Shown here in pieces: positions 29,848 through 39,228 of a stretch of 64,000 nt of DNA. Source of the stretch: Rhodobacterales bacterium HTCC2255 (GTDB lineage: Bacteria; Pseudomonadota; Alphaproteobacteria; Rhodobacterales; Rhodobacteraceae); contig DS022282.1 in NCBI GenBank assembly GCA_000153745.1, forward strand, positions 62,001-126,000, read 5' to 3'. The notes below the pieces were generated by a model, which was not told the origin of the DNA, ran no database searches, and was given only the letters and a program-made list of their open reading frames with translations. Positions within the stretch are counted from its first letter, which is position 1; each line of letters opens with the position of its first letter. Made by a program: the position numbers and the translations under genes.

Positions 29848-31140
29848 TTATCTATCGTTTGGATTGATGTAATCACGTTTGGTTGCGCCAGTGTATAACT
29901 GTCTAGGTCGCCCAATTTTAAGTTTTGGATCTGCAATCATCTCTTTCCATTGTGCTATCCAACCAACAGTACGAGACATTGCAAAGATTGGTGTAAACAT
30001 CGATGTAGGAAAGCCCATAGCGTCTAAGATTATACCTGAATAAAAATCAACATTTGGATAAAGTTTTTTATCAATGAAATATGGGTCTTCTAATGCTATC
30101 TTCTCTAAAGCTTTTGCAACTAACAAAGTCTCATTATTTTCAATGCCCATGAGCTCTAAAACTTCGTCAGCACTTTCCTTCATCACAGTGGCTCTTGGGT
30201 CGAAATTCTTATAAACACGATGGCCGAATCCCATAAGACGGAATGGATCAGATTTATCTTTTGCTCGTGCTATAAATTCAGGTATTCTATCTACTGTCCC
30301 AATTTCTCTGAGCATATTTAAGCAAGCTTCATTTGCTCCACCATGAGCAGGTCCCCATAAGCACGCAATACCTGCGGCAATACATGCAAATGGATTTGCA
30401 CCAGAAGAACCAGCAAGCCGTACAGTGGATGTTGAAGCGTTTTGCTCATGATCAGCATGTAAAGTGAATATTCTATCCATGGCTTTTGCCAAAATAGGAT
30501 TTACTTTATATTCCTCTGTTGGCGTAGCAAAACACATTCTTAAAAAATTAGATGCATAGTCCAAATTATTATCTGGATATATAAATGGCTGTCCAATAGA
30601 ATATTTATATGCATATGCAGCAATAGTAGGTATTTTTGCTATCATTCTGATCGAGGCAATTTCACGTTGATCTTGGTCGGAGATATCAATGCTATCATGA
30701 TAAAATGCTGATAATGCACCAACAACTCCACACATAATTGCCATTGGGTGAGCATCTCTCCTGAAACCACGAAATAAGTGGTTCATTTGATCATGTAACA
30801 TTGTATGATTTGTAACTCGAGTTTCAAATTCTATTAACTCTGGTTTGGAAGGTAATTCTCCATAAAGAAGTAAATAACAAACTTCTAAGTAATGAGATTG
30901 TTCCGCAAGCTGGTCGATGGGATAACCACGATAGAGTAACTCTCCTTTGCCACCAGCAATAAATGTTATTGTACTTTCACAAGATGCTGTTGATGTAAAA
31001 CCGGGATCGTAAGTGAATACATCACCTTCAGCATAAAGCTTTGTAATATCAACGACATCTGGTCCGGCAGTAGGTGAGTGAATAGGTAATTCTATTTTTT
31101 TATTGTTTATAGTTAATTGTGCGAACTTACTATCTGCCAT
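29848..31140 (-). CDS. gltA: Citrate synthase
   Basis: A 430-residue type II citrate synthase for the first TCA step. Conserved active-site blocks are [31 protein letters not shown] and [14 protein letters not shown]. The start [15 protein letters not shown] is preceded by AGGGAA about 5 bases upstream, so I reject the longer frame that begins at 31158. PVGRPRQLY-like sequence near the C-terminus ([11 protein letters not shown]) is typical. gltX lies 77 bp upstream on the same strand. Confidence 0.97.
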   Translation of the reverse strand: MADSKFAQLTINNKKIELPIHSPTAGPDVVDITKLYAEGDVFTYDPGFTSTASCESTITFIAGGKGELLYRGYPIDQLAEQSHYLEVCYLLLYGELPSKPELIEFETRVTNHTMLHDQMNHLFRGFRRDAHPMAIMCGVVGALSAFYHDSIDISDQDQREIASIRMIAKIPTIAAYAYKYSIGQPFIYPDNNLDYASNFLRMCFATPTEEYKVNPILAKAMDRIFTLHADHEQNASTSTVRLAGSSGANPFACIAAGIACLWGPAHGGANEACLNMLREIGTVDRIPEFIARAKDKSDPFRLMGFGHRVYKNFDPRATVMKESADEVLELMGIENNETLLVAKALEKIALEDPYFIDKKLYPNVDFYSGIILDAMGFPTSMFTPIFAMSRTVGWIAQWKEMIADPKLKIGRPRQLYTGATKRDYINPNDR

Positions 31141-31217
31141 TTGTTTCCCTTGTATCAATGTGTTGCACTAAATTATTGTGCATGTAGTTTGACTAACTAA
31201 AATGTTAAACAAACATA

Positions 31218-32624
31218 TTAATTCTTTGTTATTGCACTATTAATGCGCGCTAGACTTTCTTCACGGCCTAATATTTCCATCATTCCAAAAGCTGATGGAG
31301 AATTAATTTTTCCAGAAAGTGCCGCTTTGAGTGGCATTCCTACTTTACCAAGTCCTATTTGATGACTGTCGGCAAATTCTCGCGCTAATGCTTCTAAATA
31401 TTCTGATGTCCACGTAGCATCTGATAGTAATGGGGTCAATTGCTTTAGTATACCAATGGATACCGAATTTAGATTTATTAAAGATTTTTCATCAATATCA
31501 ATAGGTAGCGCTGTAAAAATAAAGTGACATTTATCCAAAACATCACAAAGTGTTTTTGACTTATCTCTTACTAATGAGATTGATTTAGTAATTTTAAGTT
31601 TATTATTTTTTGAAATCTCAATTCCAATTTCTTTTGCGTATGCAAATAAATCATTAGAAACCATTTCATCTGAAGATGTTTTAATATGATGAGCTGAAAC
31701 ATTATTTAATTTTTTGAAATCTAATCTAGAAGGGGACTTTCCTATACCTGAAAAATCAAACCAACTTATTGCATCTGCAGTAGAAAAGAGCTCATCATTT
31801 CCATGACTCCAGCCAAGCCGACATAGATAATTTCTTATGGCCTCTGGCATATAACCTAAAGCTGCATATTCGTGTATTCCTGTTGCACCATGTCTTTTTG
31901 ATAACTTTTTACCATCTTCACCATGGATTAGTGGTATGTGAGCAAATTCTGGAATTTTCCAATTCATCGCGTCATAAATCAAAGATTGTCGGCCTGCGTT
32001 TATTAAGTGATCATCACCTCTAATGATATGCGTAACGCCCATATCATGATCATCTACAACTACTGCTAACATGTATGTCGGACTATTATCGGACCTTAAC
32101 ATAATAAGATCATCAAAGGAGGATGCTGCCCAGCTGACTTTCTTTTGAACTTTGTCTTTTATAACGATTCCGCCATTCTTGGGAGATTTTAATCTTATTA
32201 CAAAAGGGGCATCAGGAAAGGATTCAGGGTCAGCATCACGCCATGGGCTTTGGAACGGCAACGGATTTTTATCTTTAGCTGCCTGATCTCTATATGCATT
32301 GATCTCATCAATAGTAGAAAAGCATTTATAAGCATGGCCGCTTTTTACCATTTCTAAAGCAACAATACGATGACGATTTGCTCTTTCGAATTGGCTGTAT
32401 ACGTTGCCGTCATAATCTAACCCAAGCCACTCAAGGCCTTTCAATAATGCGGTAGTTGCTTCAGGTGTTGATCTTTCACGATCTGTGTCTTCTATTCTTA
32501 GTAGAAATTTTCCATTGTTTGCTTTTGCATAAAGCCAATTAAAAAGTGCTGTTCTAGCTCCACCAATATGAAGGTATCCCGTTGGTGAGGGCGCAAATCT
32601 GGTAATAACTTGTTGCTCTGACAT
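31218..32624 (-). CDS. gltX: Glutamyl-tRNA synthetase
   Basis: A 468-residue class I synthetase. The HIGH motif is PTGYLHIGGARTALFNW and the KMSKS equivalent is GKKLSKRHGA. RIEDTDRERSTPEA and IIRGDDHLINAGRQ are typical. The domain order and length fit bacterial GltX. It sits upstream of gltA. A 204-bp AT-rich gap without a recognisable gene separates it from lexA; in many alphaproteobacteria comEC occupies this place. Whether it also charges tRNA-Gln (non-discriminating) cannot be told here. Confidence 0.96.
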   Translation of the reverse strand: MSEQQVITRFAPSPTGYLHIGGARTALFNWLYAKANNGKFLLRIEDTDRERSTPEATTALLKGLEWLGLDYDGNVYSQFERANRHRIVALEMVKSGHAYKCFSTIDEINAYRDQAAKDKNPLPFQSPWRDADPESFPDAPFVIRLKSPKNGGIVIKDKVQKKVSWAASSFDDLIMLRSDNSPTYMLAVVVDDHDMGVTHIIRGDDHLINAGRQSLIYDAMNWKIPEFAHIPLIHGEDGKKLSKRHGATGIHEYAALGYMPEAIRNYLCRLGWSHGNDELFSTADAISWFDFSGIGKSPSRLDFKKLNNVSAHHIKTSSDEMVSNDLFAYAKEIGIEISKNNKLKITKSISLVRDKSKTLCDVLDKCHFIFTALPIDIDEKSLINLNSVSIGILKQLTPLLSDATWTSEYLEALAREFADSHQIGLGKVGMPLKAALSGKINSPSAFGMMEILGREESLARINSAITKN

Positions 32625-32828
32625 TTTTGATCAGCCTATTTGATATCATATGATTTAATATACACGTCTATTAGGGAATAGATTTAAGAGTGGCAATAGA
32701 ATGCCATAAGTAGAAATGCATTTTTAAGATAATTTATAATCAAAAAAATATTTAGGTAAAAAATCAAAAAATAAACAATAAATTTTCATTTTTGATACAA
32801 TTTTAAATTTTATTAAATGATATTGAAA

Positions 32829-33524
32829 TTAGTAAGTACGAATTAAGCCAACCAGTTTACCTTGAACCTTAACTTGGTCATCACGGTAAACTCTTGTTTC
32901 ATAGGCAGGGTTTGCAGCCTCTAATGCAACAACAGTACCTCTTTTGCGCAAGCGCTTCAATGTTGCCTCTTGGTCATCGACAAGAGCTACAACAATATCA
33001 CCGTTTTCAGCATCATTTTGTTCATTTATAACAACAATATCACCATCATTTATACCAGCTTCGATCATAGAATCACCTTTAACCTCAAGAGCATAATGCC
33101 GTCCTGAATTTTTGAGCATTTCGCCTGGTACTGAAACATTATTTGACACTTGTTGTATCGCCTCAATAGGTGTCCCGGCTGCTATTCGACCCATTATAGG
33201 AAGTGTTAATGCATTTGCTGCTTCAATCGGAAGTGCTGCTGCTGGTGGTGGTGTTAGAGATCCTTCAATAATTCTAGGTTGAAAGCCCCCTCCGTCTATA
33301 CTTTCAGGAAGTCGGAGTATTTCAATTGCCCTAGCGCGATGTGCTAATCGACGAATAAAACCCCGCTCTTCTAAGGCGGTAATTAGTCTATGTATTCCTG
33401 ATTTAGAACGTAAATCTAGAGCTTCTTTCATTTCATCAAAACTTGGCGGTACACCATCTTTTTGCAAACGTTTATGAATAAATTCTAATAAATCTAGTTG
33501 TTTACGTGTCAACATTTTACTCAC
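32829..33524 (-). CDS. lexA: SOS repressor LexA
   Basis: A 231-residue LexA. The N-terminal winged helix ([16 protein letters not shown] ... [21 protein letters not shown]) binds operators. Self-cleavage occurs at Ala116-Gly117 ([11 protein letters not shown]), with catalytic Ser152 ([10 protein letters not shown]) and Lys190 (EATLKRL). An alphaproteobacterial linker rich in Pro and Ala precedes the cleavage site. A GAAC-N7-GAAC operator ends 33 bp upstream of the start, so it is self-repressed like recA here. It follows the moeA end by 104 bp. Confidence 0.97.
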   Translation of the reverse strand: MSKMLTRKQLDLLEFIHKRLQKDGVPPSFDEMKEALDLRSKSGIHRLITALEERGFIRRLAHRARAIEILRLPESIDGGGFQPRIIEGSLTPPPAAALPIEAANALTLPIMGRIAAGTPIEAIQQVSNNVSVPGEMLKNSGRHYALEVKGDSMIEAGINDGDIVVINEQNDAENGDIVVALVDDQEATLKRLRKRGTVVALEAANPAYETRVYRDDQVKVQGKLVGLIRTY

Positions 33525-33557
33525 CTAATTCTTTATGTTTCTCATATGTCCACTTAA

Positions 33558-33572
33558 GTTCTACAACTGTTC
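33558..33572 (-). promoter_or_regulatory. SOS (LexA) operator upstream of lexA
   Basis: On the lexA coding strand the site reads GAACAGTTGTAGAAC, an exact GAAC-N7-GAAC. It lies 33 bp before the lexA start and matches the recA operator of this window in form and orientation. Confidence 0.88.
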
Positions 33573-33628
33573 TTGTTTTGTGTCAAATAAATTTAATTTT
33601 TTATAATTTTATCAAAATACCAATTTAC

Positions 33629-34816
33629 CTATTTCAACGGGATAACTTTAACACTAGAACCTTTTTGTTTTGCTTTATCGTTTGCTGGCCGCACAAGTAG
33701 TGCATTTGCTTTGGATAAAATTGTTAATAGTGAACTGTCTTGTTGACCAAATGGTTCAACCGTTTGAGTGCCATTAACAAATCTCATTTTGGCTCTCATA
33801 TAATGTTCCCTTGGTCCGTTTTGAGGTAAATTATTTTCCAAAATAGCATTTTCAGTATCCAATGGAGCTTTTCCTTTGCCGAGCATTACATTAATTGCTG
33901 GTTTTAGAAAAACCATACCACAAACAAGTGCCGACACTGGATTACCTGGAAGGCCAAAAATAGGTATTTTACCAATTTTTCCCGCCATAAGTGGTTTGCC
34001 AGGTCGCATAGCAACTTTATAGAAAGATGTTTCCATTCCCATATCTATTGCTGTTGAATGAACTAAATCGTAGTCTCCGACAGAAGCACCACCAAGAGTA
34101 ACTATTAAGTCAACATTATTGCAAAGGTTTAAAACTGTTTTTAGTTCTTGTGAAGTATCTCGAGCAATTGGTAAAAGTCTCGCAATTCCTCCTGATGTTT
34201 CAATAAGAGTTTTTAAGCCATAATTATTAGATGAGATAATTTGATTTTTTTCTGGCACTTCTCCAACATTAACTAATTCATCACCTGTTGCAATTAACGC
34301 AATTATAGGTTTTCTAAAAACAGGAACTTCTGCAATATTCATCGCAGCTAACAATGAAATTAATGATGCATTTAATCTTAATGGAGCATCTATACAGTCA
34401 CCAACTTTAAAATCACCACCTTTTGGCCTAATAAAGTTATTTTTATCAAATACCTTATTAATTATAATTTTATCATTAGATTTTATGCAATCTTCCTGTA
34501 TCAAAATATGATCAGATCCTTTTGGAACTGGAGCACCAGTGAAAATTCGAACTGCAGTTCCAATAGATACTTTACCATCAAAACCCAATCCAGCTACCGA
34601 TTGGCCGATTACCTTGAGTTCAGCTCCAGGCTGCAAGTCTTTTGCGTTTATTGCATAACCATCCATAGCCGAGGATTTAAAAGGTGGTTGATCACGGTTT
34701 GCATATATTTTTGATGCAAGTATCCTATCTCCTGCTTGATCTAATTCAACCAACTCAATATCTAATGGTTTTACTAAGTCTAGGATCTGAGAAAGAGCTT
34801 GGTTAACACTTATCAT
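33629..34816 (-). CDS. moeA: Molybdopterin molybdenumtransferase MoeA
   Basis: A 395-residue enzyme that inserts molybdate into adenylylated molybdopterin. Key stretches are [11 protein letters not shown] (N-terminal), [20 protein letters not shown] in the MoCF-like domain, and [19 protein letters not shown]. Length fits the family. Its ATG overlaps the moaC stop by 4 bp, so it is the last gene of a packed chain that begins with ppiD. It shows that the cell makes molybdenum cofactor. Confidence 0.95.
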   Translation of the reverse strand: MISVNQALSQILDLVKPLDIELVELDQAGDRILASKIYANRDQPPFKSSAMDGYAINAKDLQPGAELKVIGQSVAGLGFDGKVSIGTAVRIFTGAPVPKGSDHILIQEDCIKSNDKIIINKVFDKNNFIRPKGGDFKVGDCIDAPLRLNASLISLLAAMNIAEVPVFRKPIIALIATGDELVNVGEVPEKNQIISSNNYGLKTLIETSGGIARLLPIARDTSQELKTVLNLCNNVDLIVTLGGASVGDYDLVHSTAIDMGMETSFYKVAMRPGKPLMAGKIGKIPIFGLPGNPVSALVCGMVFLKPAINVMLGKGKAPLDTENAILENNLPQNGPREHYMRAKMRFVNGTQTVEPFGQQDSSLLTILSKANALLVRPANDKAKQKGSSVKVIPLK

Positions 34817-35289
34817 TCACAAACAAACTGCCCGGTTTTACCGCCGTCTTTAAATGTTACTCTCAAATCTGTTATTTTCATCGTTTTATCTATAGCTTTT
34901 ACCATATCGTAGATTGTAAGGGCTGTTATATTAGCCGCAGTTAGTGCTTCCATTTCCACGCCTGTTTGGCCATTGGTTTTTACAGTTGCTTCGATTTCAA
35001 CAGAGTTGTTGGATGGTTCAATTCTTAAATCAATATTTACATTTGTTATAGGTAAGGGATGACATAATGGAATAAGATCAGCAGTTTTCTTTGCAGCCAT
35101 AATTCCTGCTGTTCTCGCTATACCCAAAACATCACCTTTTTTTGCATCACCATTTTTGATTATTTCAAGTGTATTTGAATTCATCAAAATTCTTGCCTTT
35201 GCAACCGCAACTCTCGATGTTGTTTCTTTGTTAGAAACATCAACCATGTGAGCTTGACCTTGATCATTAAAGTGATTCAATTTTGACAT
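34813..35289 (-). CDS. moaC: Cyclic pyranopterin monophosphate synthase MoaC
   Basis: A 158-residue enzyme of early molybdopterin synthesis (acts with MoaA to form cPMP). [37 protein letters not shown] and [16 protein letters not shown] are family signatures; the LCHPLP histidine is in the active site. It overlaps moeA by 4 bp, and its first base coincides with the last base of the trpC stop region. The order trpC-moaC-moeA-lexA is typical for alphaproteobacteria. Confidence 0.96.
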   Translation of the reverse strand: MSKLNHFNDQGQAHMVDVSNKETTSRVAVAKARILMNSNTLEIIKNGDAKKGDVLGIARTAGIMAAKKTADLIPLCHPLPITNVNIDLRIEPSNNSVEIEATVKTNGQTGVEMEALTAANITALTIYDMVKAIDKTMKITDLRVTFKDGGKTGQFVCE

Positions 35290-36089
35290 TATTTTGATCT
35301 CGTATGTTTTAATAAAGATTTGGTTGCTTCTTTAACATCATTTTGTCTCATCAAGCTTTCTCCAATTAAAAAGCTTCGAGCGCCGACTTCTGCCATTTGA
35401 TCCATATCTTCAGATGTGAATATTCCACTTTCAGTTATCATATGTTTATCACTAGGAACATGTTTTGATAATAACCTTGTTGTATCTAATGTAACATCAA
35501 ATGTTTTCAAATTGCGATTGTTTATACCCAGTAAGGATGATTTACACATTAGCCCTCGGTCTAATTCTTCTCTATTGTGTACTTCTAAAAGAACATCCAT
35601 TCCCCATTCAAATGCACATGCCTCCAGCTCTTGTGCTTGCATGTCAGATACTGATGCTAATATTATTAAAATACAATCTGCGTTCCAGGCTCGTGCTTGT
35701 GCTACTTGATAAGTATCATACATGAAATCTTTTCGTAGTGCTGGTAGATTACAGGCCTTCCGTGCGCTAATTAAGTATTCTGGTGACCCTTGGAATGATG
35801 GAGTGTCTGTTAAAACAGACAAACAAGTTGCTCCACCTTGCTCATATGCATGTGCTAATTCAGGAGGATTAAAGTCTGGTCTGATTAATCCTTTTGATGG
35901 GCTAGCTTTTTTAATTTCAGCAATTAATCCATATCCAGATTTTGTAGCATTTTTTAAAGAATCTGCAAAAAAACGGACAGAATCTGCCTGAAGCGCAATA
36001 TCTTCAAGGTCTTTAATCGGTAGTGCTAATTTTGCATTTTTCACTTCTTCAAGTTTATATTCTTTTATTTTTTCTAATATGTCAGTCAT
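35289..36089 (-). CDS. trpC: Indole-3-glycerol phosphate synthase
   Basis: A 266-residue TIM barrel that closes the indole ring in tryptophan synthesis. [57 protein letters not shown] and ITESGIF are the classic blocks. I start at MTDILEKI (36089), which has AGGGGC about 10 bases upstream; the longer frame from 36125 would lie inside trpD. It follows trpD with 1 bp between and leads into moaC. It is monofunctional, not fused to trpF. Confidence 0.95.
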   Translation of the reverse strand: MTDILEKIKEYKLEEVKNAKLALPIKDLEDIALQADSVRFFADSLKNATKSGYGLIAEIKKASPSKGLIRPDFNPPELAHAYEQGGATCLSVLTDTPSFQGSPEYLISARKACNLPALRKDFMYDTYQVAQARAWNADCILIILASVSDMQAQELEACAFEWGMDVLLEVHNREELDRGLMCKSSLLGINNRNLKTFDVTLDTTRLLSKHVPSDKHMITESGIFTSEDMDQMAEVGARSFLIGESLMRQNDVKEATKSLLKHTRSK

Positions 36090-36090
36090 T

Positions 36091-37110
36091 TTAATTTGCC
36101 CCTGACGTAATTGAAGCAAGTGCATTTAGTTTGGACTTGGCAGAGCCAGAGTCTATGCTTTCGGCAGCGATTTCTGCTCCTTCAATTAGAGAATTTGCTT
36201 TGTCAGCAACAATTAATGCTGCTGCAGTGTTTAAAATAACTGCATCACGATAAGCAGACTTATGGCCATCTAATAATTTAGACATTTCAACTGCATTGTA
36301 TTTAGGAGTTCCACCTATAATGCTTTCAAATGAATGTATTGGCAAACCAGCATCCTCAGGGTTGATTTCAAATTCACTTATATTTCCTGAACTTAATTCA
36401 ACAATCCAAGATACTCCAGCTATTGATATTTCATCTGTTCCATCTGATCCATGAACCAACCAAGCTTTCTCTGATCCTAATTCTTTTAACACTTCAGCCA
36501 TTGGTCTAATCATTGAGCGATTAAATGCTCCTGTTAATTGTCTCTTTACTCCAGCAGGGTTTGTGAGTGGACCTAAGATATTAAATATAGTTCTTGTGCC
36601 TAAATCTAATCTAGCTGGCATTACATATTTCACTGCAGGATGATGCATTGGCGCCATCATAAAACCTATGCCAATTTCCTTTATAGCTCGCTCAACAACT
36701 TCTGGTTCAACCATAATGTTTACACCACTTTGACTTAATGCATCAGAAGCACCTGATTTAGATGATAAATTTCGGTTTCCATGTTTAGCCACTATAACTC
36801 CAGCACCTGCAGTTACAATTGCAGTAGCGGTTGAAATATTTAGAGTTGATTTGCCGTCTCCACCTGTCCCTACAATATCCATTGCGCCAATTGGTGCAGA
36901 TACTTTCCGACATTTTGAACGCATTACATTTGCAGCTGCAGCATACTCTTCTACAGTTTCTCCACGAGTACGAAGTGCCATTAATAAACCACCAATTTGT
37001 GCATCAGTTGCTTCACCATTCATAATTATGGTAAATGCTTTTTCTGCTTGTTCCCGAGATAAAGGTCCGTTTGCAGCTAAGGAAATGTAGGATTTAATTT
37101 TATCGCTCAT
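36091..37110 (-). CDS. trpD: Anthranilate phosphoribosyltransferase
   Basis: A 339-residue enzyme that joins anthranilate to PRPP. The PRPP loop [17 protein letters not shown] is clear, as are [17 protein letters not shown] and [19 protein letters not shown] start at MSDKIKSY (37110): its ATG overlaps the trpG stop (ATGA) and AGAGG lies 5 bases upstream. The frame extends to 37128 but that start would lie deeper in trpG. Not fused to trpG. Confidence 0.96.
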   Translation of the reverse strand: MSDKIKSYISLAANGPLSREQAEKAFTIIMNGEATDAQIGGLLMALRTRGETVEEYAAAANVMRSKCRKVSAPIGAMDIVGTGGDGKSTLNISTATAIVTAGAGVIVAKHGNRNLSSKSGASDALSQSGVNIMVEPEVVERAIKEIGIGFMMAPMHHPAVKYVMPARLDLGTRTIFNILGPLTNPAGVKRQLTGAFNRSMIRPMAEVLKELGSEKAWLVHGSDGTDEISIAGVSWIVELSSGNISEFEINPEDAGLPIHSFESIIGGTPKYNAVEMSKLLDGHKSAYRDAVILNTAAALIVADKANSLIEGAEIAAESIDSGSAKSKLNALASITSGAN

Positions 37111-37688
37111 GTTGCCTCTTTTGTACAATCTAAAAAGTTTTGTAACATTTTATGCCCATGCTCTGATGCAATACTTTCTGGGTGAAATTGGCAACCATGG
37201 ATAGGTAATGTTTTATGTTGAAGTCCCATTATTGTACCATCAGCTAATTCTGCAGTAACTTCTAAACAATCAGGAAGGGTTTCCCTTTCAACAATTAATG
37301 AATGGTAACGTGTTGCTTCAAAAGGACTTGGTAAGTCTTTAAAAATACCTTTGCTGGAATGATGCATATGACCCATTTTGCCATGAACTATTTCGTGGCA
37401 TCTTATTACTTTTCCACCAAATGCCTGCCCTATAGTTTGGTGGCCTAAACAAACACCAATCAAGGGTATTTTTGCTACGGCTGCTGCTTTAGTTAATTCT
37501 AAACAAATCCCAGCTTGTTCAGGATCACAAGGTCCTGGTGAAAGCATAATATTTGTAGGTTCCATTTTTAATGCATCTTTGATAGTTAATTCATCATTTC
37601 TTTTGACGACTACATCCACGCCCAGCTCTCCAAGATAATGAACTAGGTTGTAGGTAAAACTATCGTAATTATCAATTAGTAGCAGCAT
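37107..37688 (-). CDS. trpG: Anthranilate synthase glutamine amidotransferase subunit
   Basis: A 193-residue class I amidotransferase that supplies ammonia to Trp[23 protein letters not shown] opens the protein (first 20 residues are the classic TrpG/PabA start). The nucleophile is in [15 protein letters not shown] and the His-Glu pair in [13 protein letters not shown]. It may also serve PabB, since TrpG/PabA are hard to separate, but its place between trpE and trpD favours TrpG. Overlaps trpD by 4 bp. Confidence 0.94.
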   Translation of the reverse strand: MLLLIDNYDSFTYNLVHYLGELGVDVVVKRNDELTIKDALKMEPTNIMLSPGPCDPEQAGICLELTKAAAVAKIPLIGVCLGHQTIGQAFGGKVIRCHEIVHGKMGHMHHSSKGIFKDLPSPFEATRYHSLIVERETLPDCLEVTAELADGTIMGLQHKTLPIHGCQFHPESIASEHGHKMLQNFLDCTKEAT

Positions 37689-37732
37689 GTTTAATTTAAT
37701 CTTCCATAAGTTAAGAGAATTTTCTCAATTTA

Positions 37733-39226
37733 CTAAATATATTGGCCTGCTATTTTTGCAGCAGTTTGCAATGCCTTAGATTTGTTTACTGTTTCTTGGA
37801 ATTCTGCTTCTGGATCACTGTCGAATACAACCCCACCACCAGCTTGAATGTATAACTTTTCGTCTTTCGTTACGGCGGTTCTTAAAGCAATACATATGTC
37901 CATATCGCCATTACTTGAAAAATAGCCCACACCTCCGCCGTATACGCCACGTTTTTCTACCTCAAGTTCATCTATTATCTCCATTGCTCTAACTTTAGGA
38001 GCACCAGAAACTGTGCCCGCAGGCAATCCAGCCAATAGTGCTGATAATGCATCATTATCATTCGATAATTCTCCAATGACATTTGAAACTATATGCATCA
38101 CGTGACTATAACGTTCTATTACGAATTTTTCATTTGGAGTTACTGTACCAATTTTTGCAACACGACCAACATCATTTCTGCCAAGATCTAAAAGCATTAA
38201 ATGTTCTGCTAGTTCTTTTTTGTCAGCTAAGAGGTCAAGTTCAAGTTCTTTATCCTCATCGAATGTTTTTCCACGTGGTCTTGTACCTGCAATTGGACGA
38301 ATAGTTACTTCATCTTCTTTGACTCGAACAAGTATTTCTGGACTCGCTCCAATAACTTGAAAATTGCCAAAATTAAAATAGAACATATATGGAGACGGGT
38401 TTGTCCGTCTAAGTGCACGATATAATGAGAAGGGGGGTAAAGGGAAATCTACAGTCCATCTTTGGCTTGGGACTACTTGAAATATATCACCTGATTTAAT
38501 GTAATCCTTGGCAATATTTACCATTTGTAGATATTGCTCCTTTGTAACATTTGATACTGGAATTCCTATTGCTCTATCACTGTGGTTGTCAGAATTTCGT
38601 GCAATTGGCCGATCAAGATCTTCGAGGGCACTCATAACTCTATTTACTGCATTTAAATGAGCAGTTTTTGCATCATGCTTAACTGAATGCCATGCTGGGC
38701 TAACAATTGTTAATTCATCTTTAACTCCATCTATAATGACAATGACAGAGGGCCTAAGCATTACTGCATCAGGCAATTCAAGAATATCTTTATTAATATC
38801 AGGTAAGTGTTCGACAAGTCTTATCATGTCATAGCCGAGATAGCCAAAAAGCCCTGCAGCCATTGGAGGAAGATCTTCTGGTAAATCAATAGATGTTTCT
38901 TCTAATATACTTCTTAATGATGTTAAGGGATCTTCTTTAACTGCATTATATTTTTCACTTCCATCAAGTGCCAATCGATTTATTGAAGCATTATTTCCTT
39001 CACATCTCCATATTAAATCTGGGTTCATACCTATAATTGAATAGCGACCTTTGGAATCTCCACCTGTGACACTCTCCAACATAAAACTATTTTTTTTTGC
39101 CTCAGTTAACTTTAACATTAAGGACACGGTAGTGTCTAAATCTGCTGCTAATCTAGTATAGACTAAATAATTTTTGCCAGAATTATATACTTTGGAAAAA
39201 CTATCAAGGTTAGGAGTGATTTCCAT
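37733..39226 (-). CDS. trpE: Anthranilate synthase component I
   Basis: A 497-residue chorismate-utilising enzyme that makes anthranilate with TrpG. The feedback-site region is FMLESVTGGDSKGRYSIIG (compare the LLES motif). The C-terminal catalytic blocks are PIAGTRPRGKTFDEDKELE, LLDLGRNDVGRVAKIG, GTVSGAPKVRAMEIIDELE and YIQAGGGVVFDSDPEAE. It begins only 2 bp after ppiD, so there is no room for a trp leader peptide or attenuator in front of it. It is a separate gene here, unlike the trpE(G) fusion of rhizobia. Confidence 0.96.
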   Translation of the reverse strand: MEITPNLDSFSKVYNSGKNYLVYTRLAADLDTTVSLMLKLTEAKKNSFMLESVTGGDSKGRYSIIGMNPDLIWRCEGNNASINRLALDGSEKYNAVKEDPLTSLRSILEETSIDLPEDLPPMAAGLFGYLGYDMIRLVEHLPDINKDILELPDAVMLRPSVIVIIDGVKDELTIVSPAWHSVKHDAKTAHLNAVNRVMSALEDLDRPIARNSDNHSDRAIGIPVSNVTKEQYLQMVNIAKDYIKSGDIFQVVPSQRWTVDFPLPPFSLYRALRRTNPSPYMFYFNFGNFQVIGASPEILVRVKEDEVTIRPIAGTRPRGKTFDEDKELELDLLADKKELAEHLMLLDLGRNDVGRVAKIGTVTPNEKFVIERYSHVMHIVSNVIGELSNDNDALSALLAGLPAGTVSGAPKVRAMEIIDELEVEKRGVYGGGVGYFSSNGDMDICIALRTAVTKDEKLYIQAGGGVVFDSDPEAEFQETVNKSKALQTAAKIAGQYI

Positions 39227-39228
39227 GT

